A DNA stretch of 64,000 nt from the NCBI RefSeq assembly GCF_900155965.1, contig NZ_FTMG01000006.1, positions 124,001 to 188,000 on the forward strand. Reading direction: 5' to 3'. Shown here piece after piece: positions 35,702 to 44,836 of this stretch; positions within the stretch are counted from its first letter, which is position 1; each line of letters starts with the position of its first letter. The DNA comes from Mucilaginibacter lappiensis (GTDB taxonomy: Bacteria > Bacteroidota > Bacteroidia > Sphingobacteriales > Sphingobacteriaceae). The notes under the pieces were generated by a model. That model saw nothing but the letters and a program-made list of their open reading frames with translations. It was not told the DNA's origin and ran no database searches. A program made the position numbers and the translations under genes.

Positions 35702-37636
35702 ATGAACAAGATTTTTACCCTACTCCTTTTAGGGTGTATGGCAGTTGCTGCCAACGCGCAAACACCCGCGCCTGTACCCACCGCTCAAGCATTTGGCAAA
35801 GCTGATAAAGCCGATCTGGAGCTTAAAGCCTGCGATTTTGAAAAAGACGCTAACGCTGAGATCCTTTTTGACAAGGCCGAGGTTTACTTTGACCAAACCT
35901 ATAACATTGTGACCGAAAGACACAAGCGCATTAAAATATTTAACGATAACGGCAAATCAGAAGCCAACATCCGTATAGAATATTATAGTGCCAATCGTTC
36001 CGAATACATTAGCGGCTTACAGGCACAAACCATTAACGCAGCCAACGGCACTCCCGAAATAGTAAAAGTTGATAAAAAGCAAATATTTACTGAGGTGATC
36101 GACAAGTATCGCTCGGCCATGGTATTTTCTTTCCCTAACGTAAAGCCGGGTTCTATCCTGGAATATAAATATCGCTTAACATCTGCTTCCATCACTGATT
36201 TTCCCGACTGGTATTTCCAGAGTGATCTGCCAACCCGCTATAGTGAATTAAGCACCAACGTACCTGATATTCTATTTTATAAGCAACTGGTAAATGTACA
36301 TTCTCCTTATGTGGTAGACAAAACCAATTCAAGTAATGCCCACATACAGGCACTGGCCAACATACCATCGCTAAAAGATGAGCCCTTTATGGGTTCCCGT
36401 AGTGATAATTCAGAACGCATACTTTTTCAGCTGTTAAGTATAAAACCAACCAACGGGTTTACACAAACTTATCAGGATTCCTGGAAAAAAGTTGGTGAGA
36501 ATAAAGCAGACGACGAAGATTTTGGTGGCCAGATAAACCGTAAACTTACCGGCGAAGAGGCGATCATTGCTAAAGCCAAAGGTCTGAAAACTGACGACAA
36601 TAAGATTTCTTACTTATTTAACGAGGTTAAGAATACAGTAAAATGGAACGACTCTTATGCCCGCTATACTAATGATGGCACGGTAAAAGCCTGGGACAAA
36701 AAAATAGGTAACTCAACCGAAATTAACCTTATTCTTACCCACTTGCTTAAAAAATCAGGAGTTAAAGTATATCCTATGCTAGTGAGTACACGCAGTAATG
36801 GTCGTGTTAATCCGGCTTACCCAAGCTTTTACCAATTTAATACTACGGTAGCCTATATTCCGGTTGATAGTAATAAATACTATGTATTGGATGCTACCAA
36901 CAAATACAATATATACAACCAGGTACCTAACAACTATTTAAACTCATTTGGTTTGTACATCAATAAGGACGATCAGGTTTATGATCTCGCATTTTTAGAT
37001 GATAAAGACCCGGTTAGACAGATAGTGCTCATTAATGCCGAAATAAAACCAGAGGGCAAGATGAGTGGCACAGCCGACATCAGCAGCTTTGCCTACAATC
37101 GTGTTAATTGCATCAAGAAATACAAAACCGATGGCGAAAAAAAATACATCGACTTTTTGCGTAACGATAACAATAACATGAAAATTGCTTCGGTAAAGTT
37201 TGAGAATATGGAGGTCGACACTTTGCCGCTGCAACAAAAGATGGACTTTAACCTCGATCTTCCCGGGGCTGATGAAAACTATATTTACTTTAACTCCAAC
37301 CTGTTCACCAATCTTAAAACAAATCCATTCTTAAACGAAAACCGCGTTACAGATATCGATTTCGGTTACCGCGATAATTACGCTATAACCGGCATATTCA
37401 AATTGCCTGCCGGCTATAAGGTTGACGCCCTGCCCAAAAGCATCAGCATGATGATCCCCGACAAAAGCATTATCTTCAGGCGTATTGTGGCCGAACAGGA
37501 TGGCTCCATTATGATTAGGCTCAACGTCGATTTTAAACAATCAATGTATTTTAAAGAGAACTATCCGGAGTTTCATGAATTCTGTAAAAAAATGTACGAA
37601 ATGCTGAACGAGCAGGTAGTACTCAAAAAATCCTGA
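35702..37636 (+). CDS. DUF3857 protein, degenerate transglutaminase site
   Basis: A 644-residue secreted protein. I chose the ATG at 35702 because it gives a signal peptide (MNKIFTLLLLGCMAVAANAQ). An upstream ATG at 35621 would add 27 residues. Domains: DUF3857 (about 30-270) and a transglutaminase-like domain (about 300-430). The usual active Cys position reads IGNSTEIN, and the usual His region reads FNTTVAY, so the triad appears lost. The downstream gene starts 6 bases later and is a paralogue with a more complete triad; the two probably form one unit. Function unknown. Confidence 0.8.
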   Translation: MNKIFTLLLLGCMAVAANAQTPAPVPTAQAFGKADKADLELKACDFEKDANAEILFDKAEVYFDQTYNIVTERHKRIKIFNDNGKSEANIRIEYYSANRSEYISGLQAQTINAANGTPEIVKVDKKQIFTEVIDKYRSAMVFSFPNVKPGSILEYKYRLTSASITDFPDWYFQSDLPTRYSELSTNVPDILFYKQLVNVHSPYVVDKTNSSNAHIQALANIPSLKDEPFMGSRSDNSERILFQLLSIKPTNGFTQTYQDSWKKVGENKADDEDFGGQINRKLTGEEAIIAKAKGLKTDDNKISYLFNEVKNTVKWNDSYARYTNDGTVKAWDKKIGNSTEINLILTHLLKKSGVKVYPMLVSTRSNGRVNPAYPSFYQFNTTVAYIPVDSNKYYVLDATNKYNIYNQVPNNYLNSFGLYINKDDQVYDLAFLDDKDPVRQIVLINAEIKPEGKMSGTADISSFAYNRVNCIKKYKTDGEKKYIDFLRNDNNNMKIASVKFENMEVDTLPLQQKMDFNLDLPGADENYIYFNSNLFTNLKTNPFLNENRVTDIDFGYRDNYAITGIFKLPAGYKVDALPKSISMMIPDKSIIFRRIVAEQDGSIMIRLNVDFKQSMYFKENYPEFHEFCKKMYEMLNEQVVLKKS

Positions 37637-37642
37637 TAAATC

Positions 37643-39586
37643 ATGTTTACTAAAAAATATAACAGGCTGCTATTAACTATAGCAGCCTTGTACGCGGCAC
37701 ATAGTCAAAGTTACAGCCAGGATAAAAACATCCCGAAGGATCTGTACGTGGCTTCAACCATCCCCGATTCGTTAAAAGAGGATGCCAACGTGGTAATTCG
37801 CTATGAAGCACGTGAAACTATAGTAAAAGAACCCGGCAAACAGATAACCAAAGAGCATAGCATTGTAACTATACTCAATGAAAAAGGCGATGATGACGCT
37901 ACCTTTATGTTACCCTACAATAAAAAATATGATTCCTACAGCGGTATCGAAATAAGCATTTATAATGCTGCCGGCCTGCTCATCAAAAAGTATCATAAAA
38001 GCGATATGTACGATGGCTCGGCTGCAGACGATGAAACCATGGTAACGGATCAGCGTTTTTTGGCTATAAGACATGCCATAGCCGCCTATCCGGCAACTAT
38101 TGAAATTCAGTACGAAGAAAATGAAAGCAGCTTCATTAGTCTGAACAGCTGGTATGTGCAGGACAAAATGGAACAAGCAGTACAAAACGAATACTGCAAA
38201 ATTTCGGTAAACCCTACCATAGGTTTCCGGTACCAGAACAGCAATACTAACCTTAAACCTGTTAAAAGCAGCGCCGACGGTCTTGACACCTATACCTGGA
38301 CAGCTAAAAACCTGAAGGCCATCAAAAAACAGGAACATATTGTAAGCTGGACCATCATTCCCAAAATCAATTTTGCAGTAAATACCTTTAATTGCTATGG
38401 CTATCCCGGCGACTTTACCAGCTGGCAATCATTCGGCAACTGGATAAAATCGCTAAATGACGATGTTTCTTCCTTAAGTCCCGAACGTATAGCCCAGATA
38501 AAACAAATGACCGATACTATCAAAACCGATAAGGAGAAAGCCCGTTTTCTGTATAACTACATGCAAAAAAGCATGCGCTATGTTGGCATTCAGTTAGGCA
38601 TTGGGGGTTTTAAACCTTTTCCGGCAACTTTTGTCGACCAGAAAAAATACGGCGATTGCAAAGCACTTTCCAACTATATGAGGGCCTTACTCAAAGCTGT
38701 AAACATTCCATCAAATTACGCTATCATCAGGGCAGGTTACAATGCTGAACCCGCCAGCGAGGCATTCCCCAATAATTCATTTAACCATGCCATACTATGT
38801 GTCCCCTTTAAAAATGACACCACCTGGCTGGAATGTACCAGCAGCACCACCCCATTTGGCAAACTAGGCCCTTTTACCGAAAACCGCAACGCCTTGTTGA
38901 TTACAGACGAAGGTGGCAAACTGGTAAATACTCCCCGAAGCAATCCACAAGACAATCAGCTTAACGGCCAGGTACACCTGGTATTGGACGCAGATGGCGG
39001 AGCCAAAGCCCATATCAATATTTTAAGCAGCGGCGAATATCGCAGCATGTTTGTTGATGTACTGCCCAACTATAAAGCCGACGAACAAAAAGAATACCTG
39101 TTAAAAAACCTGAATATTAAACAGCCCTCTGTTTTTACCTTTAAGCCTGCTGATGATACAAAAGGCTTTAAGGAGGTAAACATTGATATGGAGTATGATA
39201 AGTTTTGCGACATCGCCACTGGCGATAAGCAATTTTATCGTCCGCTGGCCTTTATACTTTGGGATGTTACATTGCCTGCCGAAGAGAAAAGAAAAACTAA
39301 TTACTATTTCAAGGCCCCGGTTGCTAAAACCTGCATCACCACTATCGACCTGCCTGCCGGTTTTGAGGTAGAGACCCTACCTACCGATCAAAGCCTAAAG
39401 TTTACCTATGGCAGTTACGAGGTAAAATATCAATATGATGCTACCAAAAACCAGGTGATCAGCACGGCAAAGTTCAACTTAACCAACCAGGTGATCCCGG
39501 CCGCAAAATACACCGAAATGCAGGTTTATATGGATGCGGTAGCCAAAGCGCAAAATAAAAAACTGGTGATTCGCCGCAAAGCTTAA
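37643..39586 (+). CDS. DUF3857 / transglutaminase-like protein
   Basis: A 647-residue secreted protein, paralogous to the gene before it. The signal peptide is LLLTIAALYAAHSQSYSQ. The DUF3857 region is about 40-260. The transglutaminase core keeps the cysteine (KKYGDCKALSNYM) and the histidine (FNHAILCVPF), with LECTSS near the usual acid position where a Glu replaces Asp. It may be an active cross-linking or hydrolytic enzyme in the periplasm, but this is inferred. Confidence 0.85.
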   Translation: MFTKKYNRLLLTIAALYAAHSQSYSQDKNIPKDLYVASTIPDSLKEDANVVIRYEARETIVKEPGKQITKEHSIVTILNEKGDDDATFMLPYNKKYDSYSGIEISIYNAAGLLIKKYHKSDMYDGSAADDETMVTDQRFLAIRHAIAAYPATIEIQYEENESSFISLNSWYVQDKMEQAVQNEYCKISVNPTIGFRYQNSNTNLKPVKSSADGLDTYTWTAKNLKAIKKQEHIVSWTIIPKINFAVNTFNCYGYPGDFTSWQSFGNWIKSLNDDVSSLSPERIAQIKQMTDTIKTDKEKARFLYNYMQKSMRYVGIQLGIGGFKPFPATFVDQKKYGDCKALSNYMRALLKAVNIPSNYAIIRAGYNAEPASEAFPNNSFNHAILCVPFKNDTTWLECTSSTTPFGKLGPFTENRNALLITDEGGKLVNTPRSNPQDNQLNGQVHLVLDADGGAKAHINILSSGEYRSMFVDVLPNYKADEQKEYLLKNLNIKQPSVFTFKPADDTKGFKEVNIDMEYDKFCDIATGDKQFYRPLAFILWDVTLPAEEKRKTNYYFKAPVAKTCITTIDLPAGFEVETLPTDQSLKFTYGSYEVKYQYDATKNQVISTAKFNLTNQVIPAAKYTEMQVYMDAVAKAQNKKLVIRRKA

Positions 39587-39597
39587 ATTTGCGCCTG

Positions 39598-40233
39598 ATG
39601 ATATTCAGGCTCAATAAACGTTTAGTATTTCCTGAGCCCGATCTGGCCGAACCAGACGGGCTTTTAGCTGTAGGCGGCGACTTATCGACCCAGCGCCTGC
39701 TGCTGGCCTATCAAAACGGCATCTTCCCCTGGTATAGTGATGATACGCCAATCCTGTGGTATTCGCCGCATGAACGTTTTGTGCTTTATCCGCAGGAGCT
39801 CAACATATCCCGGTCTATGCGCCGGGCGCTCAACTCAGGCCGGTTCAGCGTTACTGCCGATACTTGTTTCCATGAGGTGATCACAGCCTGCTCCACCGTT
39901 CCGCGAGAGGATCAGGACGGCACCTGGATCACCGACGATATGAAAGCTGCCTATAACCAACTACATGCCGAAGGCTATGCCCACTCCGTTGAGGTTTGGC
40001 AAAACCAGGAATTGGTTGGCGGCATTTACGGCGTACGGGTAGGCGATGTTTTTTGCGGCGAAAGTATGTTTAGCAAAGTAAGTAATGCCTCCAAAACCGC
40101 GCTCATCCATGTATGCCAAAGCGGTTTGTACAAATTAGTAGATTGCCAGGTACATACCAACCATATGGAATCTATGGGTGCCCGAATGATCAGCCGGGAG
40201 GAGTATATGGCCATTTTAAACTCCGAAAATTAA
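39598..40233 (+). CDS. aat: Leucyl/phenylalanyl-tRNA-protein transferase
   Basis: A 211-residue Aat: the hallmarks PEPDLAEPDGLLAVGGDLS, GIFPWYSDDTPILWYSPHER and VGGIYGVRVGDVFCGESMF are present. It attaches Leu or Phe to N-terminal Arg/Lys of proteins in the N-end degradation pathway. The ATG at 39598 is preferred; an upstream TTG at 39589 in the same frame is less likely. It begins 12 bases after the transglutaminase-like gene and precedes ruvC. Confidence 0.95.
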   Translation: MIFRLNKRLVFPEPDLAEPDGLLAVGGDLSTQRLLLAYQNGIFPWYSDDTPILWYSPHERFVLYPQELNISRSMRRALNSGRFSVTADTCFHEVITACSTVPREDQDGTWITDDMKAAYNQLHAEGYAHSVEVWQNQELVGGIYGVRVGDVFCGESMFSKVSNASKTALIHVCQSGLYKLVDCQVHTNHMESMGARMISREEYMAILNSEN

Positions 40234-40289
40234 AAAGCTTTCGGCCTTGAGCCTTCCGCTTTTAGCTCCGATATAGTTACCTTTGAAAC

Positions 40290-40868
40290 GTGCAGCAAGC
40301 AAACACCAAAGAACGTATTATTTTAGGCATCGACCCCGGCACTGCCGTAATGGGTTATGGCCTGGTTAAAGAAACCGGACCAAAAATTGAGCTCATAGCC
40401 CTGGGCGTAGTGAAAATGGAAAAGCTGGACGATCATATGCTTAAACTGCAGCGCATCTTCGAAAAAACCGTGGCTCTTATTGATAATTACAAACCCGATT
40501 GCCTGGCCATTGAGGCCCCATTTTACGGTAAAAACATACAGGTAATGCTCAAGCTGGGCCGGGCGCAGGGCGTGGCCATGGCTGCAGCATTATCACGTAG
40601 TATTGATATTACCGAATATGCTCCCCGTAAAATAAAACAATCCATCACAGGTAATGGCAACGCCACTAAAGAACAGGTGGCTGCCATGCTGCAAAACCTG
40701 CTCAGCTTTAAAGAAACCCCCGATTTTCTGGATGCTACCGACGGACTGGCCGTAGCGGTTTGTCACTCTTTTCAACGCATGTCCACAGGCAGTAAAACCG
40801 GCAGCAAAAAATCATACTCCGGCTGGGATACCTTTGTAAAAGATAACGTGAAAAGAATTGTGAAGTAG
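40290..40868 (+). CDS. ruvC: Holliday junction endonuclease RuvC
   Basis: A 192-residue RuvC: ILGIDPGTAVMGYG holds the first aspartate, CLAIEAPFYGKN the catalytic glutamate, and FLDATDGLAVAVCH the remaining aspartates. It resolves Holliday junctions with RuvAB. The start is the GTG at 40290, because no ATG lies between it and the conserved IDPG motif. Followed by a hairpin, so probably the end of the transcript. Confidence 0.95.
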   Translation: MQQANTKERIILGIDPGTAVMGYGLVKETGPKIELIALGVVKMEKLDDHMLKLQRIFEKTVALIDNYKPDCLAIEAPFYGKNIQVMLKLGRAQGVAMAAALSRSIDITEYAPRKIKQSITGNGNATKEQVAAMLQNLLSFKETPDFLDATDGLAVAVCHSFQRMSTGSKTGSKKSYSGWDTFVKDNVKRIVK

Positions 40869-40918
40869 ATCCGTAACATTTCCACCTACGCCAAAATTTT
40901 CGTATATTTATATTAATC

Positions 40919-40956
40919 AACAGCCCGGGTGTCTTTTAACAGACATCCGGGCTGTT
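40919..40956 (+). terminator. Hairpin after ruvC
   Basis: AACAGCCCGGGTGTCT (40919-40934) pairs with AGACATCCGGGCTGTT (40941-40956): 16 pairs with a single G-U, loop of 6. A short T run (TTT) follows, so it is a strong stem with a weak U tract. Confidence 0.65.
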
Positions 40957-41250
40957 TAGCTTAAAGAAAAACAGGCCCAAAAATCGACTAACTAACATCT
41001 AATCACTTTATAGTTAGTTATTTAATACTTTTTAAAGTTTCAAAAACACGTTAAAACTGTGCTAAAATTTGTTAAAAAGTGTTAAAATCAATGGTTTTGA
41101 ATGAATTTTGAGCTGTTTTTACGCCATTTTCGACCAGAAATTTGTTAAAATTTAAGGTTTAAAAAGTTTTTTGGAACCATCTTAAAGGCGGTTGACATTT
41201 TAAATTCAGCTGCCGTGTATTTTTTATATTTTTGCTGAAAATAATTAGTC
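40957..41250. other. AT-rich spacer with phased A-tracts
   Basis: No gene is seen here. A-tracts start at 41042, 41053, 41064, 41074 and 41084, spaced 11, 11, 10 and 10 bases, the phasing that bends DNA. Downstream, TATTTTTG (41227-41234) fits the -7 consensus and lies 16 bases before the CsbD-like start, but I find no -33 TTG at 19-20 bases. Confidence 0.55.
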
Positions 41251-41466
41251 ATGGCTGAGATCAGTATCACCAACAAAGATTGGGAGCGCATCAAAATAAA
41301 AGTACAACGCAAATATAACCACCTTACCGACGAGCAATTACAATACGCCGAAGGCCAGGAAGAAAGCCTGATAACCAAATTAATGGATCTGGTGAACCGT
41401 GACAGGAAGTATGTAGTGTTCACTTTGAAAAAGGCTTTGGTAAATATTGACAATAACCGGCTGTAA
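41251..41466 (+). CDS. CsbD-like small stress protein
   Basis: A 71-residue protein resembling the CsbD family: NKDWERIKIKVQRKYNHLTD, then DEQLQYAEGQEESLITKL. CsbD proteins are small, charged stress-response proteins of unknown biochemical role. Short for the family but complete. It lies after the phased A-tract region and just before the CtpA protease; it may be part of a stress regulon. Confidence 0.75.
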   Translation: MAEISITNKDWERIKIKVQRKYNHLTDEQLQYAEGQEESLITKLMDLVNRDRKYVVFTLKKALVNIDNNRL

Positions 41467-41519
41467 ATAAGGCCTGATTTGTAAAAAACAATAAGCTTTT
41501 TTGTATTTTTATAGGCTTA

Positions 41520-43274
41520 ATGAAGAAACTGGGTATGGCGATCAATAAAAGATACAAAAAGATAGGTTTAGTTGCCGGTATAGTATTGCTGGCAGGCGGT
41601 GGGCTGGCTTTTAATGACGACCTGTTCCAGATATCGAAAAACCTGGATGTTTTTGCCTCTGTTTATAAAGAGGTGAATATCAACTACGTAGATGACATCA
41701 ATTCGGCTAAACTGGTAAAAACAGGTGTTGATGCCATGCTCGACGGGCTCGATCCCTACACCGAATTTGTTCCCGAATCGGAAATAGAAGATTATAAGAT
41801 GCATTATGTAAGTACCCAGTACGGGGGCATCGGCTCCAGCATTTTTGCACGCAACGGCAAGGTATATGTGTCTGATGTTTTCTCGGGTTTTCCTGCTCAG
41901 AAGGCCGATATACACCCCGGCGACCAGATCCTGAAAATAAATGACATTGATCTTACAGGAAAAAATAACGACCAGGTAAGCCTGCTACTGAAAGGTTCAA
42001 AAGGAGCGCCTATCAAATTACTCCTCAAACGCGATAATACACCACAATCTTTTGAAAAGAACCTGATCCGCGATGAGATCAAACAACCCAACGTATCCTA
42101 TTTTGGTATGGTTGACGGTAACATGGGCTATATCAAACTGGATAAATTCCTGGAAAATTCAGCCGCCGAGGTAACCAACGCGCTGGTAACACTAAAAAAG
42201 AGCAATCCTAACGGTATCATATTGGATCTGCGCTCAAACGGTGGCGGTATACTGCAGGAAGCGGTAAAAATCGTCAACCTGTTTGTACAAAAAGATGTAG
42301 AGGTAGTATCGCAAAAAGGGAAGATCAAGGATAAAAACTTTACCTATAGCACGGTTAATACACCATTAGAGCCTAATTTGCCTTTGGTGGTATTGGTAAA
42401 TAGTCATTCAGCTTCAGCCTCAGAAATTGTAGCGGGCTCCTTACAGGATCTTGATCGCGCTATCATTATAGGGCAACGCAGTTACGGTAAAGGCCTGGTA
42501 CAGCAAACGTTTAACCTCCCTTATAATAGCCTGGTTAAAATAACCATCGCCAAATATTATGTACCATCGGGTCGTTGCATACAGGCGCTTGATTATACGC
42601 ATCGTAAGGATGACGGCAGCGTGGTAAAAGTAGCCGATTCGCTGATCCATGAGTTTAAAACAAAAAATGGCCGGTCGGTTTTTGACGGCAGTGGCATTTA
42701 CCCTGATATTTTTATCAAACAGGAAAAATTTGCCAATGTAACCCAGGCCTTGGTAGGCAAACTGCTAATATTTGATTACGCTACCGTTTACCGCGATGCA
42801 CATGCTAAAATAGCCGAGCCAAAAGAGTTCAGCCTATCGGATGCTGACTACGGTGATTTTGTAAAATACCTGGCCGGTAAAAATTACAGCTATACTACTA
42901 CTGCAGAAAAAGTACTGAGCAGTTTGAAAACAGAAGCCACCAAAGAGAAGCAGTTTAATGATATTCAGAGCGAATACGATATTTTAAAGTCAAAACTGCT
43001 GACCAGCAAAAAGAACGACCTGCAACAGCACAAAGCCGAAATAAAACAGGTGCTTGAAAATGAAATAGCTTCCCGCTATTATTTTGAACGGGGCCGTTAC
43101 GAAACCAATTTTAAATACGATAAAGAGCTGGCCCAAGCGGTAAAAACCATGCAGGATAAGGCCCAGTTAGCGTCGATATTAAAAGGTGAAGGCAACTACA
43201 AAGTGATTGGAAAACCCGTGCTGGCCATGACCGGAAAAAAGACTTCGGATAAGGACTCGGACGACGACCAATAG
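41520..43274 (+). CDS. ctpA: C-terminal processing peptidase (S41, CtpA family)
   Basis: A 584-residue S41 peptidase: signal/anchor segment near residues 15-30 (IGLVAGIVLLAGGGLAF), a PDZ domain (about 85-165; GGIGSSIFARNGKVYVSDVF), then the catalytic serine in NSHSASASEIV with the lysine in QRSYGKGLVQ about 25 residues later. Unusual is the long C-terminal tail of about 180 residues, rich in charged residues. It degrades or trims proteins in the periplasm. The tail may anchor or regulate it. Confidence 0.92.
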   Translation: MKKLGMAINKRYKKIGLVAGIVLLAGGGLAFNDDLFQISKNLDVFASVYKEVNINYVDDINSAKLVKTGVDAMLDGLDPYTEFVPESEIEDYKMHYVSTQYGGIGSSIFARNGKVYVSDVFSGFPAQKADIHPGDQILKINDIDLTGKNNDQVSLLLKGSKGAPIKLLLKRDNTPQSFEKNLIRDEIKQPNVSYFGMVDGNMGYIKLDKFLENSAAEVTNALVTLKKSNPNGIILDLRSNGGGILQEAVKIVNLFVQKDVEVVSQKGKIKDKNFTYSTVNTPLEPNLPLVVLVNSHSASASEIVAGSLQDLDRAIIIGQRSYGKGLVQQTFNLPYNSLVKITIAKYYVPSGRCIQALDYTHRKDDGSVVKVADSLIHEFKTKNGRSVFDGSGIYPDIFIKQEKFANVTQALVGKLLIFDYATVYRDAHAKIAEPKEFSLSDADYGDFVKYLAGKNYSYTTTAEKVLSSLKTEATKEKQFNDIQSEYDILKSKLLTSKKNDLQQHKAEIKQVLENEIASRYYFERGRYETNFKYDKELAQAVKTMQDKAQLASILKGEGNYKVIGKPVLAMTGKKTSDKDSDDDQ

Positions 43275-43396
43275 ACTAACTTTCTGCATATCAATTCATT
43301 ACACATTTGTAACCGATTAGTTACTCCGCAATACAGGCGTTAGCTAAACTTTTGTTTAAGCTGGTTGTCATACATACAACCAACACACAAAAACAA

Positions 43397-43897
43397 ATGA
43401 AAAAGATCATTTTAACTGCGATTATACTGCTAAGCTGCTTATCAGTAAAAATAGCCAGTGCTCAAATAAGTTTAAGTATAAATATAGGCAGTCAGCCAGA
43501 ATGGGGCCCTACAGGCTATGATCATGCTGATTATTATTACCTGCCCGATATCGATTCATATTATGATGTGAATGCCCATCAGTATGTTTATATGAACAAT
43601 AACGCATGGGTACGTGGTGCCGCTCTGCCACCTCGTTATGGCAATTATGATGTTTATCACAGCTACAAAGTAGTTGTGAATCAGCGCACTCCATGGGTTC
43701 ACAATGATGTGATCAGGCAGAAGTATTCAAGCTACAGGGGCCGTCGCGATCAAACTGTCATCCGCGACAGCAAAGAGGTTAAGTACACAAATCATTGGAG
43801 AGGCGACCGCGGAAATAGCCGCAGGGTTGTGGATCACAAAACCGTTAGAGATGATCACCGCGACGATGATCACCGCGGTGACGGACACAGGAATTAA
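43397..43897 (+). CDS. Secreted protein of a tandem pair, charged tail
   Basis: A 166-residue secreted protein, start at ATG 43397 giving a signal peptide (ILTAIILLSCLSVKIASAQ). The middle (DIDSYYDVNAHQYVYMNNNA) is nearly the same as in the next gene. The C-terminus is rich in Arg, Asp and His (RDDHRDDDHRGDGHRN). I do not recognise a family. An upstream in-frame ATG at 43352 lacks a signal-like start. Followed by a terminator. Probably a duplicate of the neighbour. Confidence 0.7.
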   Translation: MKKIILTAIILLSCLSVKIASAQISLSINIGSQPEWGPTGYDHADYYYLPDIDSYYDVNAHQYVYMNNNAWVRGAALPPRYGNYDVYHSYKVVVNQRTPWVHNDVIRQKYSSYRGRRDQTVIRDSKEVKYTNHWRGDRGNSRRVVDHKTVRDDHRDDDHRGDGHRN

Positions 43898-43923
43898 TTA
43901 TTGTTGTTAAATTTTATATACGG

Positions 43924-43957
43924 AACGAGTCTGCCATGATGGGTGGGCTCGTTTTTT
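43924..43957 (+). terminator. Terminator after first tandem secreted gene
   Basis: AACGAG (43924-43929) pairs with CTCGTT (43948-43953) around a partly paired loop, followed by T4-5. Standard intrinsic form. Confidence 0.7.
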
Positions 43958-44126
43958 ATGATATTGGTTTAGATGCAGAAAAGTCCGAAATGAAAAATTT
44001 AAACTTTTTGTGCTAACGAGTGTCATACATTACAAACAATGTTATAATAAGTGATCGTGGCCTGCTAATTCAGTTAAATGAAGTTTTACCACGATAACTT
44101 ATCAACCACTTAAAAAACATTAAAAA

Positions 44127-44774
44127 ATGAAAAAGCTCATTTTGTCGGCAGTTATACTATTAAGCTGCTTTACAGTCAAAAATGCCAGTGCCCAGGTAAG
44201 TGTAAGTTTGGGAGTGAATATCGGCAGCCAGCCGGCCTGGGGCCCTGTGGGTTACAATTATGCCAACTATTATTACATGCCCGATATTGATACTTATTAC
44301 GATGTGCCTACCCATCAATATGTATATTTTGATAACAATATATGGGTACACCGCGCCTATTTGCCGGTACGCTATCGTCACTATAACCTATATAACGGTT
44401 ATAAAGTGGTGATCAATGATCGTAACCCATGGTTAAGGCACGGGTATTACAGGGATCATTACGCTGGTTTCCGTGGCCGTCACGACCAGGTGATCATCCG
44501 TAACAGCCGGGATGCACATTATGCCAACTACTGGCGTGGTAATTATGCCCGCAGAACAGCTTATGCACGTCCACACTATAATAACGGCAACCATTGGGGC
44601 AACCGCGGTGGTAATCGTGGAAACGGTAATTGGGGTGGTAATCGTGGCGGCGGACGTGGTAACTGGGGAGGTGATCGCGGAAATCACGGCGGAGATCATG
44701 GAAACCATGGCGGTGGACGCGGTCCCGGAGGAGATCATGGCGGCGGCCATGGTGGAGAACATGGACACCATTAA
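44127..44774 (+). CDS. Secreted protein of a tandem pair, Gly/His-rich tail
   Basis: A 215-residue protein paralogous to the one before it: signal peptide (LILSAVILLSCFTVKNASAQ), shared segments NIGSQPAWGPVGYNYANYYY and DIDTYYDVPTHQYVYF. The C-terminus is a long Gly/His/Asn-rich repeat region (GNRGGNRGNGNWGGNRGGGR) that differs from the charged tail of its partner. A surface or matrix role is possible but unknown. Ends in a strong terminator. Confidence 0.72.
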   Translation: MKKLILSAVILLSCFTVKNASAQVSVSLGVNIGSQPAWGPVGYNYANYYYMPDIDTYYDVPTHQYVYFDNNIWVHRAYLPVRYRHYNLYNGYKVVINDRNPWLRHGYYRDHYAGFRGRHDQVIIRNSRDAHYANYWRGNYARRTAYARPHYNNGNHWGNRGGNRGNGNWGGNRGGGRGNWGGDRGNHGGDHGNHGGGRGPGGDHGGGHGGEHGHH

Positions 44775-44791
44775 CTAAAAATATTTAGGAT

Positions 44792-44827
44792 AAAAAACGG
44801 GCTTTCTATGATAGAGAGCCCGTTTTT
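44792..44827. terminator. Bidirectional terminator
   Basis: AAAAAACGGGCTTTCT pairs with AGAGAGCCCGTTTTT around a 5-base loop, with only one G-U in the stem. It separates the tandem secreted gene from the leftward TonB receptor, so it can act on both. Confidence 0.85.
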
Positions 44828-44836
44828 GAGCTTTGA

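Noticed and set aside
44433..44771. A 112-residue frame opposite the Gly/His-rich gene, made mostly of T, I, V and A
   Set aside because: It is the antisense image of a Gly-rich repeat region, not a real composition.
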